Below, one piece after another: positions 1 through 10,391 of a stretch of DNA of 64,000 nucleotides. The stretch's first letter is position 1. Each line of letters starts with the position of its first letter. Below the pieces are notes generated by a model, which made no database searches, had not been told where the DNA came from, and worked only from the letters and a program-made list of their open reading frames with translations. The translations under genes were made by a program, and so were the position numbers. Source of the stretch: Eudromia elegans (lineage: Eukaryota > Chordata > Aves > Tinamiformes > Tinamidae); NCBI GenBank assembly GCA_003342815.1, contig PTEX01000340.1:70061-134060 (forward strand), read 5' to 3'.

Positions 1-2744
1 TGACCAGCTCAAGGTAATAAAATAGATTTGGAAGCAGAATTAATAAATAACATATCATTATACTACCTTGAATTAAGCTCCAAACTGGATTAACTGTTCT
101 AAGTTTTGCTCAAAACTCTCAAATATCCCTGGTATCAATATCCAATATAGTGTTGCAAGGAATGTTCGTCATCTCACATTGAACCAGGACTGTCATGTTC
201 CCACACTGTAGTATTATCCACGTGCAGTTAAATATTACATTGACATTTGGAGCCTTTCTGCAACATTCCACCCAGGAATACACTAGAGATCCCTGGGATA
301 GGTCTGAAAAGAACAATCTATCTATATTGCACAATGCCTCAGAAAAGGAGTTATCTTGAAAAATTCTTCACAGCATAGTCTACATTGCCTGGTAGCAGCA
401 CTGCTGATGTGTTTTTCCTTTTAGGCACATATTCATCTCAATCTAGTGCATATCTCTAGTTCTGACTAGAAGAGAAATGCTCTTTGGTGCCAAATTAATG
501 GCTTAATTGATCCTCACTCATTCCTTTAAGGTGCTATTGCTCCTAGGTCTTGAACATTATTATTGCTTTCCGGGCAAGTTTTTTCTCCAAGAAAACTGGC
601 TTACCATTTCTGACTTTTCAAATTAGTTTTTACTGTGCCATTTTATGATCATGCTTCTAATTTCTCTTTGTGCCTCCCCTCTTAAAATTGCATGAATGCT
701 GCATGTGCTAAAGTAGTTTAAAAAAGTAGTAAAGTTTATTTTGCCCAGGTCCAGAGGTTGTCTGTGTATTTTGTACTAGGCCTGCTTAGTTTCTTGCTTA
801 GTTAGCTAGAAAATCACTGGAAATAATGTGGGAACTGTTTCAAATAACTTTGAAAATTAAAATTTTGGTAAATAAAAATGCCAATAATCAGTTCACAGAG
901 GTTAGAGTAATGATTTATTTTGGACATACATCTTGCAAATTGATTACTCTTTTGGTAGACTGTTATAACTCAAACACATACTTATGAGTGAGATTCTTTC
1001 ACAAAACAATTAATGACACTGGTAATAGCACCGAACTGATAAATTGCTCACGTTGTTTGATGCAGGTGAAGTCTGTAATCCAGCTTTCATCCCACAACAT
1101 CTTCTGTTTCTGATACTGAAATCATTATAAAAATTAAATAAAATTCTTCATGTAGTCCTACTTTTTTTGAAGCAATTAAGACAGAGAGGAGTTTTTCAAA
1201 CATAAAAGGCTACCTCTGACGGAAATCTGGTCTAAAACCAAATATTCTATAAACTCTATGATTCTATATTCTCAGTCTAATCAGATAAAGCATTTTGCAA
1301 TGGCCACGATTTATCAGAAAGCTGACATGACCAAATACAGAATTTATAAACTTCAAAAGATGAGTTGCAGATAAAATTATACTGCTGTGGTAAATATCAT
1401 CAACACCAGCATGTAAAATCAAAGCAGCATTTTGCCACCTCTCTACTCGGTTCTGTAGACTGGTGTTGAAGACTGGAAATGATGCATTCATTGAAAGAGC
1501 ACACCCAGACAATACTGGAGGAACAGAGGAATGTGGTGTGGAGATTATGTGTCAGTATTTTGGTAAAACTTTATGACTTATGCAGACTTCATCAAAACAA
1601 AGTCTTTCACTTATTTTCAATTATCTATGAAGATAGCTACGTTGTTATTTTGCAAAGGTGTGACTGAACAAAATCTTAGCAGCTGAAAGTGTCTTCTGGC
1701 CACTGAACAGTGGAATCCTCTCCCCTATTTGAATGATTAAATGTTTAGTTATAAGATCTTTAGATAAATGAAAGTTTATGACTATGATTAGAATGGCTAT
1801 GAAAGTCATTCACTTTTTATGAAATGCCAACTGTTACCTACTGAAAATACTGTGCTAAAGCTTGTCTGGACTTCTCATCTATTCAATTTTATTTTTCAAT
1901 CAGATTATGTGATTTTACAGTACAATTATTATTGCACATTATCACCAAAATGCTGTGCATTACAAATACTGAAATGAGAAACAGAGACATGGGGAAGTTA
2001 AGAAGTGCTTAACTTCCTAACTCCGAAAGCCGAGCAGAGAGTTATAGAGTAGAGGCAAAGATCAAGTTGTGATTGCCTGAGGATGCTACTTATTGTGCCA
2101 CCAGCCTTCCCCTGCCCATTCCCTTTGAGCTCACTTGACTACTTCACATTCTCCACAGTTGCAGAGTGAGATAAAAAGAGAAGCAGTTTCAGAGGTAACA
2201 AGAGCTGAACAACTTGGAAGATTTATAAGCCAAGCCCCAAATAAGCCATCTGTATTGTACATAATATATATATTTCTACATCTCTCTAGACTCTGCATCT
2301 TCAAATATTCCCCTGCTAACTTCTTGCCATGATATTCAGAAATATATCTTTTTTCAAGATAAAGACACATCAGGAATATAAATCTGGTTTCCCAGAAACA
2401 TTGTGGAAAAAAATCCTACCATAATAGTATGCTGTCTCCTCTTTATACGTGTACTGCCTTTCCAAAGGATCTAAAAGGATTTTTCCTATATTTATTCATT
2501 CTTCTTTGCACATGCCCCTTTTCATTTTTCCTTCAGGATTCTATTATAATAACTGTTAACTATTAGAGTAAAGCTGAGCATTTTTTAGTGGAACAAAACT
2601 TTGTCGTGCCTTGCTTATACTGAGAAAATAAGCCTGTAAAAACAATGAAAAGAAAGAACATCTTGGCAATATTCCCTTTCAATCTTCAGGTATCAACGTG
2701 TTAAAAACACCTCAAGCATAATGTTTTCCATTAGAAGCTGTGTT
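1..2744. other. AT-rich unique DNA, no gene seen
   Basis: Mostly AT-rich, non-repetitive sequence. The open frames here are short (under 85 codons), show no recognisable domain and often overlap on opposite strands, as expected by chance. The only repeat-like signal is a possible CR1 tail near 1241-1272, listed separately. This could be intron or intergenic DNA; the sequence does not decide which. Confidence 0.6.
1241..1272 (+). mobile_element. Possible CR1 3' tail
   Basis: The stretch holds degenerate copies of the octamer ATTCTATG, the short repeat that ends CR1 LINEs at the 3' side (ATTCTATA, CTCTATG, ATTCTATA in a row). Sequence just upstream does not match the CR1 3' region well, so this could be the worn end of an old insertion or a chance match. 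Confidence 0.3.
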
Positions 2745-3070
2745 TGAACTATTAGATTTAATGGCCTCTGGTGGATGTATTTTCTTTATGAAGTTATCTA
2801 ATTCTTTTTTGAATTTGTGAATCCTTTAGACCTCCACTGCATTCTAGAGTAATTAATTTTACAACATACGTTTACTTGGAGGGAGAAACATTTCTTTCTT
2901 TTAAAATTTCTGCCTGATAACCTTACCTGGTATCAATATTTCTCAGTTTGTGTTGAATTTTAATAACTGTGTTTTCCTTTTCCATGGATACCCCTTTGCT
3001 ATATTCCTCTTAAGTCTTCTCTCTTTCAGGATGAAAACTTCTGGTTCACTTTATCTGTCCTCATAAAGAA
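2745..3070 (-). mobile_element. Old CR1 (LINE) fragment, ancient subfamily
   Basis: Read on the minus strand, this matches from memory the 3' half of an old CR1 subfamily abundant in turtles and crocodilians, not the younger bird type seen at 13 and 57 kb. Anchor phrases on the plus strand are 'gaagttatctaattctttttt' at about 2791-2811, then the 'cctccactgcattctagag' stretch, and 'cctcttaagtcttctctctttcag' at about 3006-3029 matching the conserved 'ccttagtcgtctcttttcca' part. Many mismatches and small indels show great age. No open reading frame survives. Boundaries are approximate. Confidence 0.6.
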
Positions 3071-3229
3071 TCCAAGAAAGTCTTTTCTTTCCTGCCTTTC
3101 TGTTTTCTTATGCAGCAAACAGTTTGTGGATTCAGAAAATCTATCCCTGTACCTAGAATGAAGTGCATTCTTCATAACCAAGTAATGGACATGAGAGACA
3201 GGAAACGAGAGGAGAGAAAGGGTACTTAC
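3071..3229. other. Spacer between old CR1 and candidate exon
   Basis: Unique sequence that would be intron if the neighbouring minus-strand exon candidate is real. The open frame seen through it is read-through past the splice donor at 3229. Confidence 0.4.
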
Positions 3230-3373
3230 CATGATAGTCAAAATGAAGCTGATGCAGACTAAAGAGAGGGGTAAGGCAATGGCTGTCCTAGCATCAGCAG
3301 AGAGAGGGTATTCCCCATAATCAGCTGGGCAGGTCAAGCAGGCTGCTGCTTCTTCAGAAAACTCAGCTGCAGC
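3230..3373 (-). CDS. Candidate exon with a transmembrane segment (unproven)
   Basis: On the minus strand an open frame runs into a textbook splice donor (ATG followed by GTAAGT, intron starting at 3229). The last residues include a hydrophobic run, TAIALPLSLVCISFILTIM, which would make one membrane helix, preceded by a short acidic, alanine-rich linker and the motif CLTCPADYGEY. The frame is open upstream to about 3400. Possible acceptors (AG at about 3374 or 3380) give phase 1, but the preceding sequence has no good pyrimidine tract, which is the main weakness. The cysteine-rich candidate at 4049-4249 lies upstream on the same strand and its donor is also phase 1, so the two could join in frame. 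I do not recognise the family. It may be a chance frame. Confidence 0.15.
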
Positions 3374-3916
3374 TGTCTTTTGTGTGGATGCTTTACTTGT
3401 TTATTTTGGGGACACTATAACACGGTTTTATGTTAACATAAACATAACATTGGAAAGTATATCTATTAACTACCAGAAGAGTTGGCAATGAGAGTACTGT
3501 GATGGCATTCCTGTTTTACCTCACATTCTTTTTTCAGATCATATGTTTAATTTATGAAGTAAGATACACTTATTTTATCTTATTGTTTCTTATTGTATGG
3601 TTAAGAGAATTTTTAGTATTTCCACTTACATATATCCAGCTTTACTAAAGCATATCATTGACTTTGGGAGTGATTAAAAATTTACATGAATAAGACCAAG
3701 CTGTATTTCTTTTCTTGTCTGTATATTTGGGAATAGTCTGCTCCCCTTCAGATGAAGACTGTCCAAATGATCCTAACACGCATACTGGAAGAGTATTTCC
3801 ACATCCACAAGACAGCTGAATGAACCTGAAACTGGTGTCTGAGGTATTCGACTTTGCCTGTTTAACAAGAGCGGCCTCTTTATGTTCCGTGCTCATACAT
3901 AGGAAAGGAGAATTTC

Positions 3917-3934
3917 TTTTTTTTTTTTTTTTTT
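3917..3934. repeat. Poly(T) run, 18 bases
   Basis: Uninterrupted run of 18 T. It could be the reverse complement of a retroposon poly(A) tail, but no flanking element is recognised. Confidence 0.9.
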
Positions 3935-4048
3935 GAAGACAGTATGGGTAAGAAGAATTTTAGAAAGACTTCTGTTATATACTCAACTGTAAAGGGGATA
4001 GGAGTCACATTTCCTTTTGATATACTTGCATGATTTGGACAAAAGCAT

Positions 4049-4249
4049 TTAGATTTGCAGTCCATGAGCAGTACCTTCACAATGTTGTTCTATGTCATAC
4101 CTACTACAGGAAGGACTGTGGGTTTTGCTTCCAGTGCAGCTTGGATTCTCCCAGCTCTGATGTGTGCAATAAGAGAAGTCACATTCACATGAACCAAAAC
4201 AATCTGCCAAACATATAAGGAAAGTAGAAAGCATCAAAACTACACACAT
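4049..4249 (-). CDS. Small cysteine-rich, secreted-like ORF (unproven)
   Basis: The minus strand encodes 66 residues from an ATG at 4249. Residues 1-15 (MCVVLMLSTFLICLA) look like a signal peptide with a plausible cut after Ala15. The rest holds seven cysteines spaced C-3-C-1-C-4-C-9-C-9-C-8-C. This spacing does not fit beta-defensins or any other family I know. Alternatively, 4075-4203 may be an internal exon: a good pyrimidine-rich acceptor precedes 4203 (ending TTGGCAG), a usable donor follows 4075 (GAAG then GTACTG), and the 129-bp piece has phase 1 at both ends, typical of shuffled extracellular modules. In that reading the signal-like peptide is just translated intron. The ATG context is weak. 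No homolog is recognised, and a chance ORF is quite possible. Confidence 0.2.
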   Translation of the reverse strand: MCVVLMLSTFLICLADCFGSCECDFSYCTHQSWENPSCTGSKTHSPSCSRYDIEQHCEGTAHGLQI

Positions 4250-4792
4250 ATGTGCTATGAATTTGTAATAAGAGTCATCCAGTTGTGATGTCTTGCAACA
4301 GAATGACTTTGTTTTTCCATAACTAAGAATGGCAGGGAGCTTCCAGGGAGAGACAAATAAGAGCAGGAAAGACGAGTCTTGCAGTTTTTTCCTTTCATCA
4401 GGCAACACTGCCAGACCATGCATCCTGTTACAGCCGGTGTATTTTTATTTATGCCTGGTAGAAAATCCATATCACATTTGCTTTCTTGTTACTTCTCTTG
4501 ATAGAAAACTCATCATAATCATGTTAAACCAGTACTGTAATGCAGTCAGTAGTGCAAGATATTAGTAGTATAGGTCTTCAATGCCTACACAATGGGCACA
4601 ATAGACTATTTTATTCCTTCCTATCCCTGTTCTTTCTACTGGATGCCTATAGAATGGTAGTGTGACAAGCAATTTCATCCAAATTAATCAATTGGGAATG
4701 TATAACATTCAATTGTATACATCACTTACTTACACTTATGTGACACTATCATAAATAATGAACAAACTAAGCACACGATCTAAATGAAACTA

Positions 4793-4841
4793 GGAGGAGG
4801 AGGAGGAGGAGGAGGAGGAGGAGGAGGAGGAGGAGGAGGAA
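4793..4841. repeat. (GGA)n microsatellite, about 16 units
   Basis: Pure GGA trinucleotide array of 49 bp followed by an A-rich flank. In one frame it would encode polyglycine, but the open frame around it (4784-5029) has no other coding features. Confidence 0.97.
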
Positions 4842-5678
4842 GAAAAAGAAAACTAAGTAAAGCACTATATGCAAGAATTGTATCCTATCTTGGCAGTCCA
4901 ATTTCTTTGGCTCATTTTACCAGCTGTAGACAAAGTGTGGGTAAATATCTGGCCATCATCTGGAATCCACAGACCACATATTCCTCCTTGACCTTTATGA
5001 GACAGATTGGTTATGATACTGAAAAATGACACAATAAAAATCCTAGCTCTCAATCTTCTAACTTGTTAAGTTGTGTTCTGTAACATGAAAGAAATTGATA
5101 CCTTCTAAAAATTCTTTTAAAATATCAAAGCACAAACAATACCATTCTGTGATAAAAGACAGTAAGAAAAAATAATGATTACACTAATAAAGAATTAAAA
5201 ATCTCCCAAATCTCACTGTTGTTTAAAGTACATGAGCCAAAAGCAGGTCCCAAATTCTATCCAGAGTAATTCTGTGAAAATAATACATTTATTTAGAATT
5301 TGCTATATGGTAACCAGACATTGAATTCTATCTCACATTTTGTATGTTTCTAAAGTGATTTTGTTGCAGCTTGATTTCTTATATGGCAACTTTTTCTTTT
5401 TCTTTTTTTTTCCTAAGAAGTAAGCAAGGCACCTTTCCTGTGCCAATGCTTGTTTACAGAACATTTTTCACTAGCTCTCCTAAGACAAAAACTTCCTATC
5501 CACTGCAGGTATATAGGATTTTTATGACTATATGAGGATTTGGCACTGTTCTGTTTGTTCTGTTCTCAGTGTCTCCTAACTTCAGGTGTTTCCACAGGCA
5601 TTTCTATCAGTGCACTGTAGGATCAGAGACCAAAATGAAAGAAATGGAGTAAATTAAAATGCCTCAGAAGTGATGACA

Positions 5679-5682
<4 letters not shown>
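4842..5682. other. Unique AT-rich DNA, no gene seen
   Basis: Non-repetitive sequence with many stops in all frames. There is a short T-rich stretch near 5394-5412 but no recognisable element. Confidence 0.55.

Positions 5683-5715
<33 letters not shown>
5683..5715. repeat. Poly(A) run, 33 bases
   Basis: Thirty-three A in a row, then an A-rich sequence broken by single G (to about 5730). It could be a retroposon tail on the plus strand, but the upstream sequence matches no element I know and no target duplication is apparent. Confidence 0.95.
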
Positions 5716-5717
<2 letters not shown>

Positions 5718-5786
5718 AAAGAAAGGAAAACCTCCAAACAAAAAGACGTTTACTTTGAAATATAAATTCGATTTTATATAATGACA

Positions 5787-5893
5787 TATCTCTGATATTC
5801 TTGATATTCTCTGATATTTCTTGATATTGAAATATCTCTTGATATTTCTTGATATTCTTGATACTTCTCTGATATTCTAGATATCTATATCTA
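5787..5893. repeat. Imperfect GATATTC minisatellite
   Basis: About ten degenerate copies of a 9-13 base unit built on TTGATATTC or CTGATATTC. Copies differ by T insertions and short deletions. It contains an internal 8-bp inverted repeat, GATATTTC (5813-5820) and GAAATATC (5829-5836). The array runs into a TATCTATA-rich stretch and then the perfect palindrome at 5895-5921. Confidence 0.85.
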
Positions 5894-5894
5894 T

Positions 5895-5921
5895 AGTCTA
5901 TACAGCCAATCTGTATAGACT
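5895..5921. repeat. Perfect 11-bp inverted repeat, 5-base loop
   Basis: AGTCTATACAG (5895-5905) and CTGTATAGACT (5911-5921) are exact reverse complements separated by CCAAT. As RNA or single-stranded DNA it would fold into a hairpin. It lies directly at the right edge of the GATATTC minisatellite. Confidence 0.95.
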
Positions 5922-6011
5922 GGCATTCTGTAAGCAGGAATATGAAATATTTTAAATTTTAAAATGAAGCTGGACAATGCAACTCTCTCAAGAAGTACCT
6001 CTGGTACCTAC

Positions 6012-6330
6012 TGAATACAAGACGATCAAGAGGCAGAAATATGCCCTTGTGGCCTACAAGGCCTTGTCCTGGGATCTGGACAAAGACAAGATTTATCATT
6101 GCCTTCAATAAGAAGAGCCTTGCCAGCAGGTCACAAGAGGTGATTCCTTCCCCTCTTCTCTGCCTAGTGAGACCATGTGTAGTGTTCAGTGTCCAGTTCT
6201 GGTTCCCCAGTGTAGGAGAGACATGGAGCTACTGGAGCTAGTTCAATGATGTACCAGTCTCATGATGAAGAGATTGGAGCATCTCTCCTATGAGGAGGTA
6301 GAACTGCTGCTGAGACTTTGAGTTTTCACA
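6012..6330 (+). mobile_element. CR1 LINE fragment, plus strand, lacking its 3' end
   Basis: Sequence corresponds to the end of the CR1 reverse transcriptase ORF. The stretch from 'ttgccagcaggtcacaagagg' (6120) through the 'gtgtccagttctgg' region (6190) to 'ggagcatctctcctatgaggagg' (6276) matches the conserved coding block for the C-terminal part of ORF2. Frameshifts and stops are frequent. CR1 copies normally keep the 3' end and lose the 5' part; this one stops before the 3' untranslated end, so it was cut by a later deletion or is too diverged to follow. Confidence 0.85.
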
Positions 6331-8825
6331 CAGAAGGATGTAAGTACATAAAAGCAAGCTACATTTGAGGCAAGTAACCTCAAAGAGATAAAACTGGCTA
6401 TATCATGCATAACGAGAGATTCTGAATACCACCTTGTCCATAAATTTAGCCATTCACTTTGCAAACTCTATGTCTTGTTCAAAACATTCCAAAAACAGCA
6501 GAGATCCTTACTATATTTTTAGTGAACTATCTGGTTTAGTGAACTGGTATATCTGACCTAACTGTAGTTGCAAAAAGACTCATGAAGTTGAACTTATTTA
6601 TTGAACTCTATCATTCAGTGACAAGAAAAGAGCATGCAAACATACTCCCATACTAATCATGAAGGCCAAAGGACAAGAGTGAATATTGGCGTGCTGGACA
6701 GAGCAGTTCTCGGCTTTTGCATCTTTCCAGGTGTATGGATACTCCTGTTCCTCAGAGAATTCCTTTGCAGTGGTGGCATTGCTAGCCACACAGCAGAGAG
6801 AGAAAGAATGCAAGCAAGACAGAGAAAACCATCACTTTTCTGTTCTAAATTTTTCAACAAGAACATGAAGGCCTGTTGTTTATCCTACACAGAAAAATTA
6901 GCACCAGGGACACATGCAATAAGAAAAAATAATGTTTCAGCAGTTCTTTTTCTTTTGTTTTGCTTTTGATTGAAGGCATCCAGGAGCAGTGAATGCTGCT
7001 GTCAACTGGACCACCATCTGCTGCTATGCAGTACAGAGACCTGGCAGATAATGTTGCCCCAAGCAGCTGCCAGCCTTCACTTATCTCTTCATCCTGACTG
7101 CACCACCACACGGGGCGATTTGGCAGTGCTGCAGCTGGCACAGAAGCACATACCATAACTGCAACAGAATATGCTAGCAAAAATATGTCTTACGGGTTAC
7201 TTTCATTCTCAGTATTTTTAACATTCATCAATTTGTGGGATTCATATATACTACTCAGTTTTACTCCACAACCCGAACAGCTGAGGATAACTATTTTGGA
7301 CAACAATATCAGATACTATTACTAAATAAAAATAAAGCAAAAAAAAAAAAAAGCAAAAACTGGACTCATGAATAGACTGTTCTGCAAAAAGAGGTAGTTA
7401 CTTGCAAAAGTTCGCCACAGAAATATTAATATAGCTACATGGAAACGGGCATCACTGTTTCAACACTTTTCCCCACTCGTTTGAGTTTCACTTTCAGCTG
7501 AAGAATTATTTCCTTGAATTTTCTATCATGATGATGAGACAGATTTGAAGCACTTGAACCAATTTTTTGCAAGCATTTTTTATTCTCTATGTATTGCCAT
7601 GCTTAGTCAATGAGCAAGGTTTGAATGTCATGCACTTGCATATACATTTATACCCTTTGTATTCAAAGCAATGCCAGAAAACAGGGATTTACTTTTTTTT
7701 CTGCAAAAAGTGCAAACTGGCTAGTAATTAATAGAGTTACAAAAGAAGAATACACTGTAACATAAACAGAAGTGTAGGGGATCAAATTGACACAGATTGC
7801 TCCATTTACAAAAGCACAGACATGCTTAATAACTGAGCTAGACTAATTTGTAAATCCTCAGACATATAAGTATCTATTGTCCTCTAAGATGAAATTTTAC
7901 ATTCTGAAGAAAATGTTCATGCAAGTTGGTGCCTAATTCCATCAGGCATTTCTCTTCATTTTTGCTTTCTACAATTTACCCTACATTCTGCAGCTGTCTT
8001 GCACTTAGCTTTATTATGAAGTCACCCAATTCTGCTGAAGCCAATACAATGACTTGCCAACTACAGTCATATTTGGCTCAGATACTGTAAACTTGAGAGA
8101 GAGACATATACTCTTGACTTAAAATAAGGTTCAGATTTGATCCTTCTAAAAAACTGCAGCATCAATACCAGTCTTGTTTAGTATTCGTAATTCTCTCTGT
8201 GTGCAAGATACGGATAAGTTAGTGTCCAAAGACAAGAATTTTCTGAAGTTTCTTCTCGATTTAAGGGAAATGGTCTCCTTTGAAAGACAAGGCAACAGAT
8301 TCATTTGAAGGCAGTGAGAAAAAAAATGTTTCACAGTCAAATTCTTGGAACTACCACCACTGAGAAAATACGGAAAATGTGAAAAACAGACTTTACAAAA
8401 CATTGTAACCATAATACTAAGATGATCAAAACATGACACTGATTTTTTGATACTACAAACAGATTTGAAGCCATCTTGCTCTACCGATAACAGCTTTTAC
8501 AAACTGAACTTCACAAAGTAAACACTGAGACTGGCAAATGACATTTTCATATGAAAAGTGAGTTTTTCTATCCGCTCTTTTTTAAATTAGCCAAATACAG
8601 TACATAATATGAGAAGATATGGCTACAGACTCAATCATGGACTTTGCTGTATGTATATAAATTGCTGCTTATAAAGGCCACAGTGTAAGTTCAGTAGCCT
8701 TTTAGTGATCTGGAGTTGTACACACATATTTTTTGCTTGATCTATATTTTCTAGATACACTGGCACAGTCTCCAAATTGATATACACATATTTGGTCTGA
8801 TTTCAGTTCCACATATTAAAACCAA
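6331..8825. other. Unique DNA, no gene seen
   Basis: Overlapping ORFs at 6598-7180 on both strands are mutually exclusive shadows without recognisable domains. The part at 6980-7150 is a little richer in G and C, with many CTG and CAG triplets. There is a short A run at 7339-7352. I see no known repeat. Confidence 0.5.
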
Positions 8826-8904
8826 AATTCCACAATTGAAGTCAATGGAATCAGGATCTGGTTCAGACTTGTTGTTTTTTGTTTGTTTGTTTTGTTTTGT
8901 ATGT
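8826..8904 (+). repeat. Short duplicated segment, copy 1
   Basis: Bases 8826-8863 match 10432-10469 at 37 of 38 positions. Both copies are followed by a G/T-rich tail built of GTT and GTTTT. Here the segment lies in otherwise unique sequence. The 'gaagtcaatgg' core resembles a motif I remember from dispersed amniote repeats, but I cannot assign it to a named family. Confidence 0.85.
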
Positions 8905-10391
8905 GTGTTGTGGGTTTCAAATATACTAAAGGACACACTTACATTGGAATCCAGTGTGCAAGAACTTCATTCATAAATTCCTCGGGTCAGTGAAGACAAA
9001 ATCAATATATAGAGGTGCACCAAGAAAGTAACATAGATGAAGGATTGGCTGTGCAGGAGAATGTGCCATGGTAATAAATATGGAAGGGAAAACTGCAAAG
9101 CGAAAACTACCATGGCAAACAGAATTTGAAGAGACCAAGTGAGAAGGTCCAGGGTGTTTAAGAGCTATATTACATAAAATATCTCTATATACAGAATCCC
9201 CATAGTCATGAAAACACTTTTAAAGGAGGCAATAACTGTAAGAAAGGATCCCATTTTGTGCTACATGTTTATAAAAGTCATCAGAAGCAAAGACTGCATA
9301 GGTCACGTTGAAAAACTCTTCACTCATAGACTTTTCTGGAGGCCTTTGGATCCATGCCATTTTCAGGCCTGGGAAGAATACAAGTATGGACCAAAATTTG
9401 ACATCATTTTCTAGTTTAGAATTGCATGCAGCTATAGAAATTTCTGTACTGTAGAGAACAAAGTGAAAGTAAAAATTAAATTTTAGCTGTTATTCTTACA
9501 GCTTTTTCTGAATCAAAAATAGTCAAAATAGGGTTAGTATGCATTTTAGTATATAACTAATTGTAAAGTACTCTGTAGATTTCACATCTTTCTTGAAAAC
9601 TAAAAAATGATTGTAAATGCTGATACGTTGTGAGATACTGCAGTGCAAAGATTTACACACAATTCTAACAAGATTTTCACTAAAAAGTAATATAGGACTG
9701 AGCTTCACACCATATGAGACAGTGAAGGCATAAGGCCAGCATAAATTTCAACAGAATTGCTTTTCAGAAAATTATTCTTTCTCTCCAAAGTACCTATAAA
9801 AATAAGCAAGTCCCTTCTTTCCATGATAGATACTTACACATCTAAATGCTTTGGAGATCTCAGATTACAAGTTAAATCCATGCTTCAAAGCATGCTTCAT
9901 GCTTTGCTTTTAACAATGCCCAGAAACTGACAAGGAATTGTCACAAACAAAGGCAAACTAAAGTTTGAAATTAATTCTAAAATTGATTGCAAAGGGCATA
10001 TATTAATTAAGTAACCTACTCATATTTTTCCTTTGTATCTAAATCATACTTCAATATATTAACAAAAATAGCATTAAACAAGTTGTCTGTTTGATAAATA
10101 ATTATTATAATGTTAAATCAGTAGTAAATTCACATGAGGATAAAAGACTTAGCTGATAATCATCTAGATAGTCTTGAACTTCAGTCTTCAATCTGACCTT
10201 TTATCATATTGAGCTCAGAGTATGACACCATAGGAATTATCCCCAGAATATTTTATTAATATAAGAATTTATCAAGTTTTCTTGGTTTTTTGCCCAAAGT
10301 CATACTGGAACATTTTCCGCCTGGACCAATGTTTTCCAATATATACAAAATTGTCCTTTTACATCAGTTATTAAGCCCTTTATTCAAAGTT
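8905..10391. other. Unique AT-rich DNA, no gene seen
   Basis: No repeat or exon is recognisable. ORFs are under 70 codons. Confidence 0.55.

Noticed and set aside
5640..5730. Processed pseudogene ending in the A33 run
   Set aside because: The upstream sequence has no coding similarity and no flanking duplication was found.
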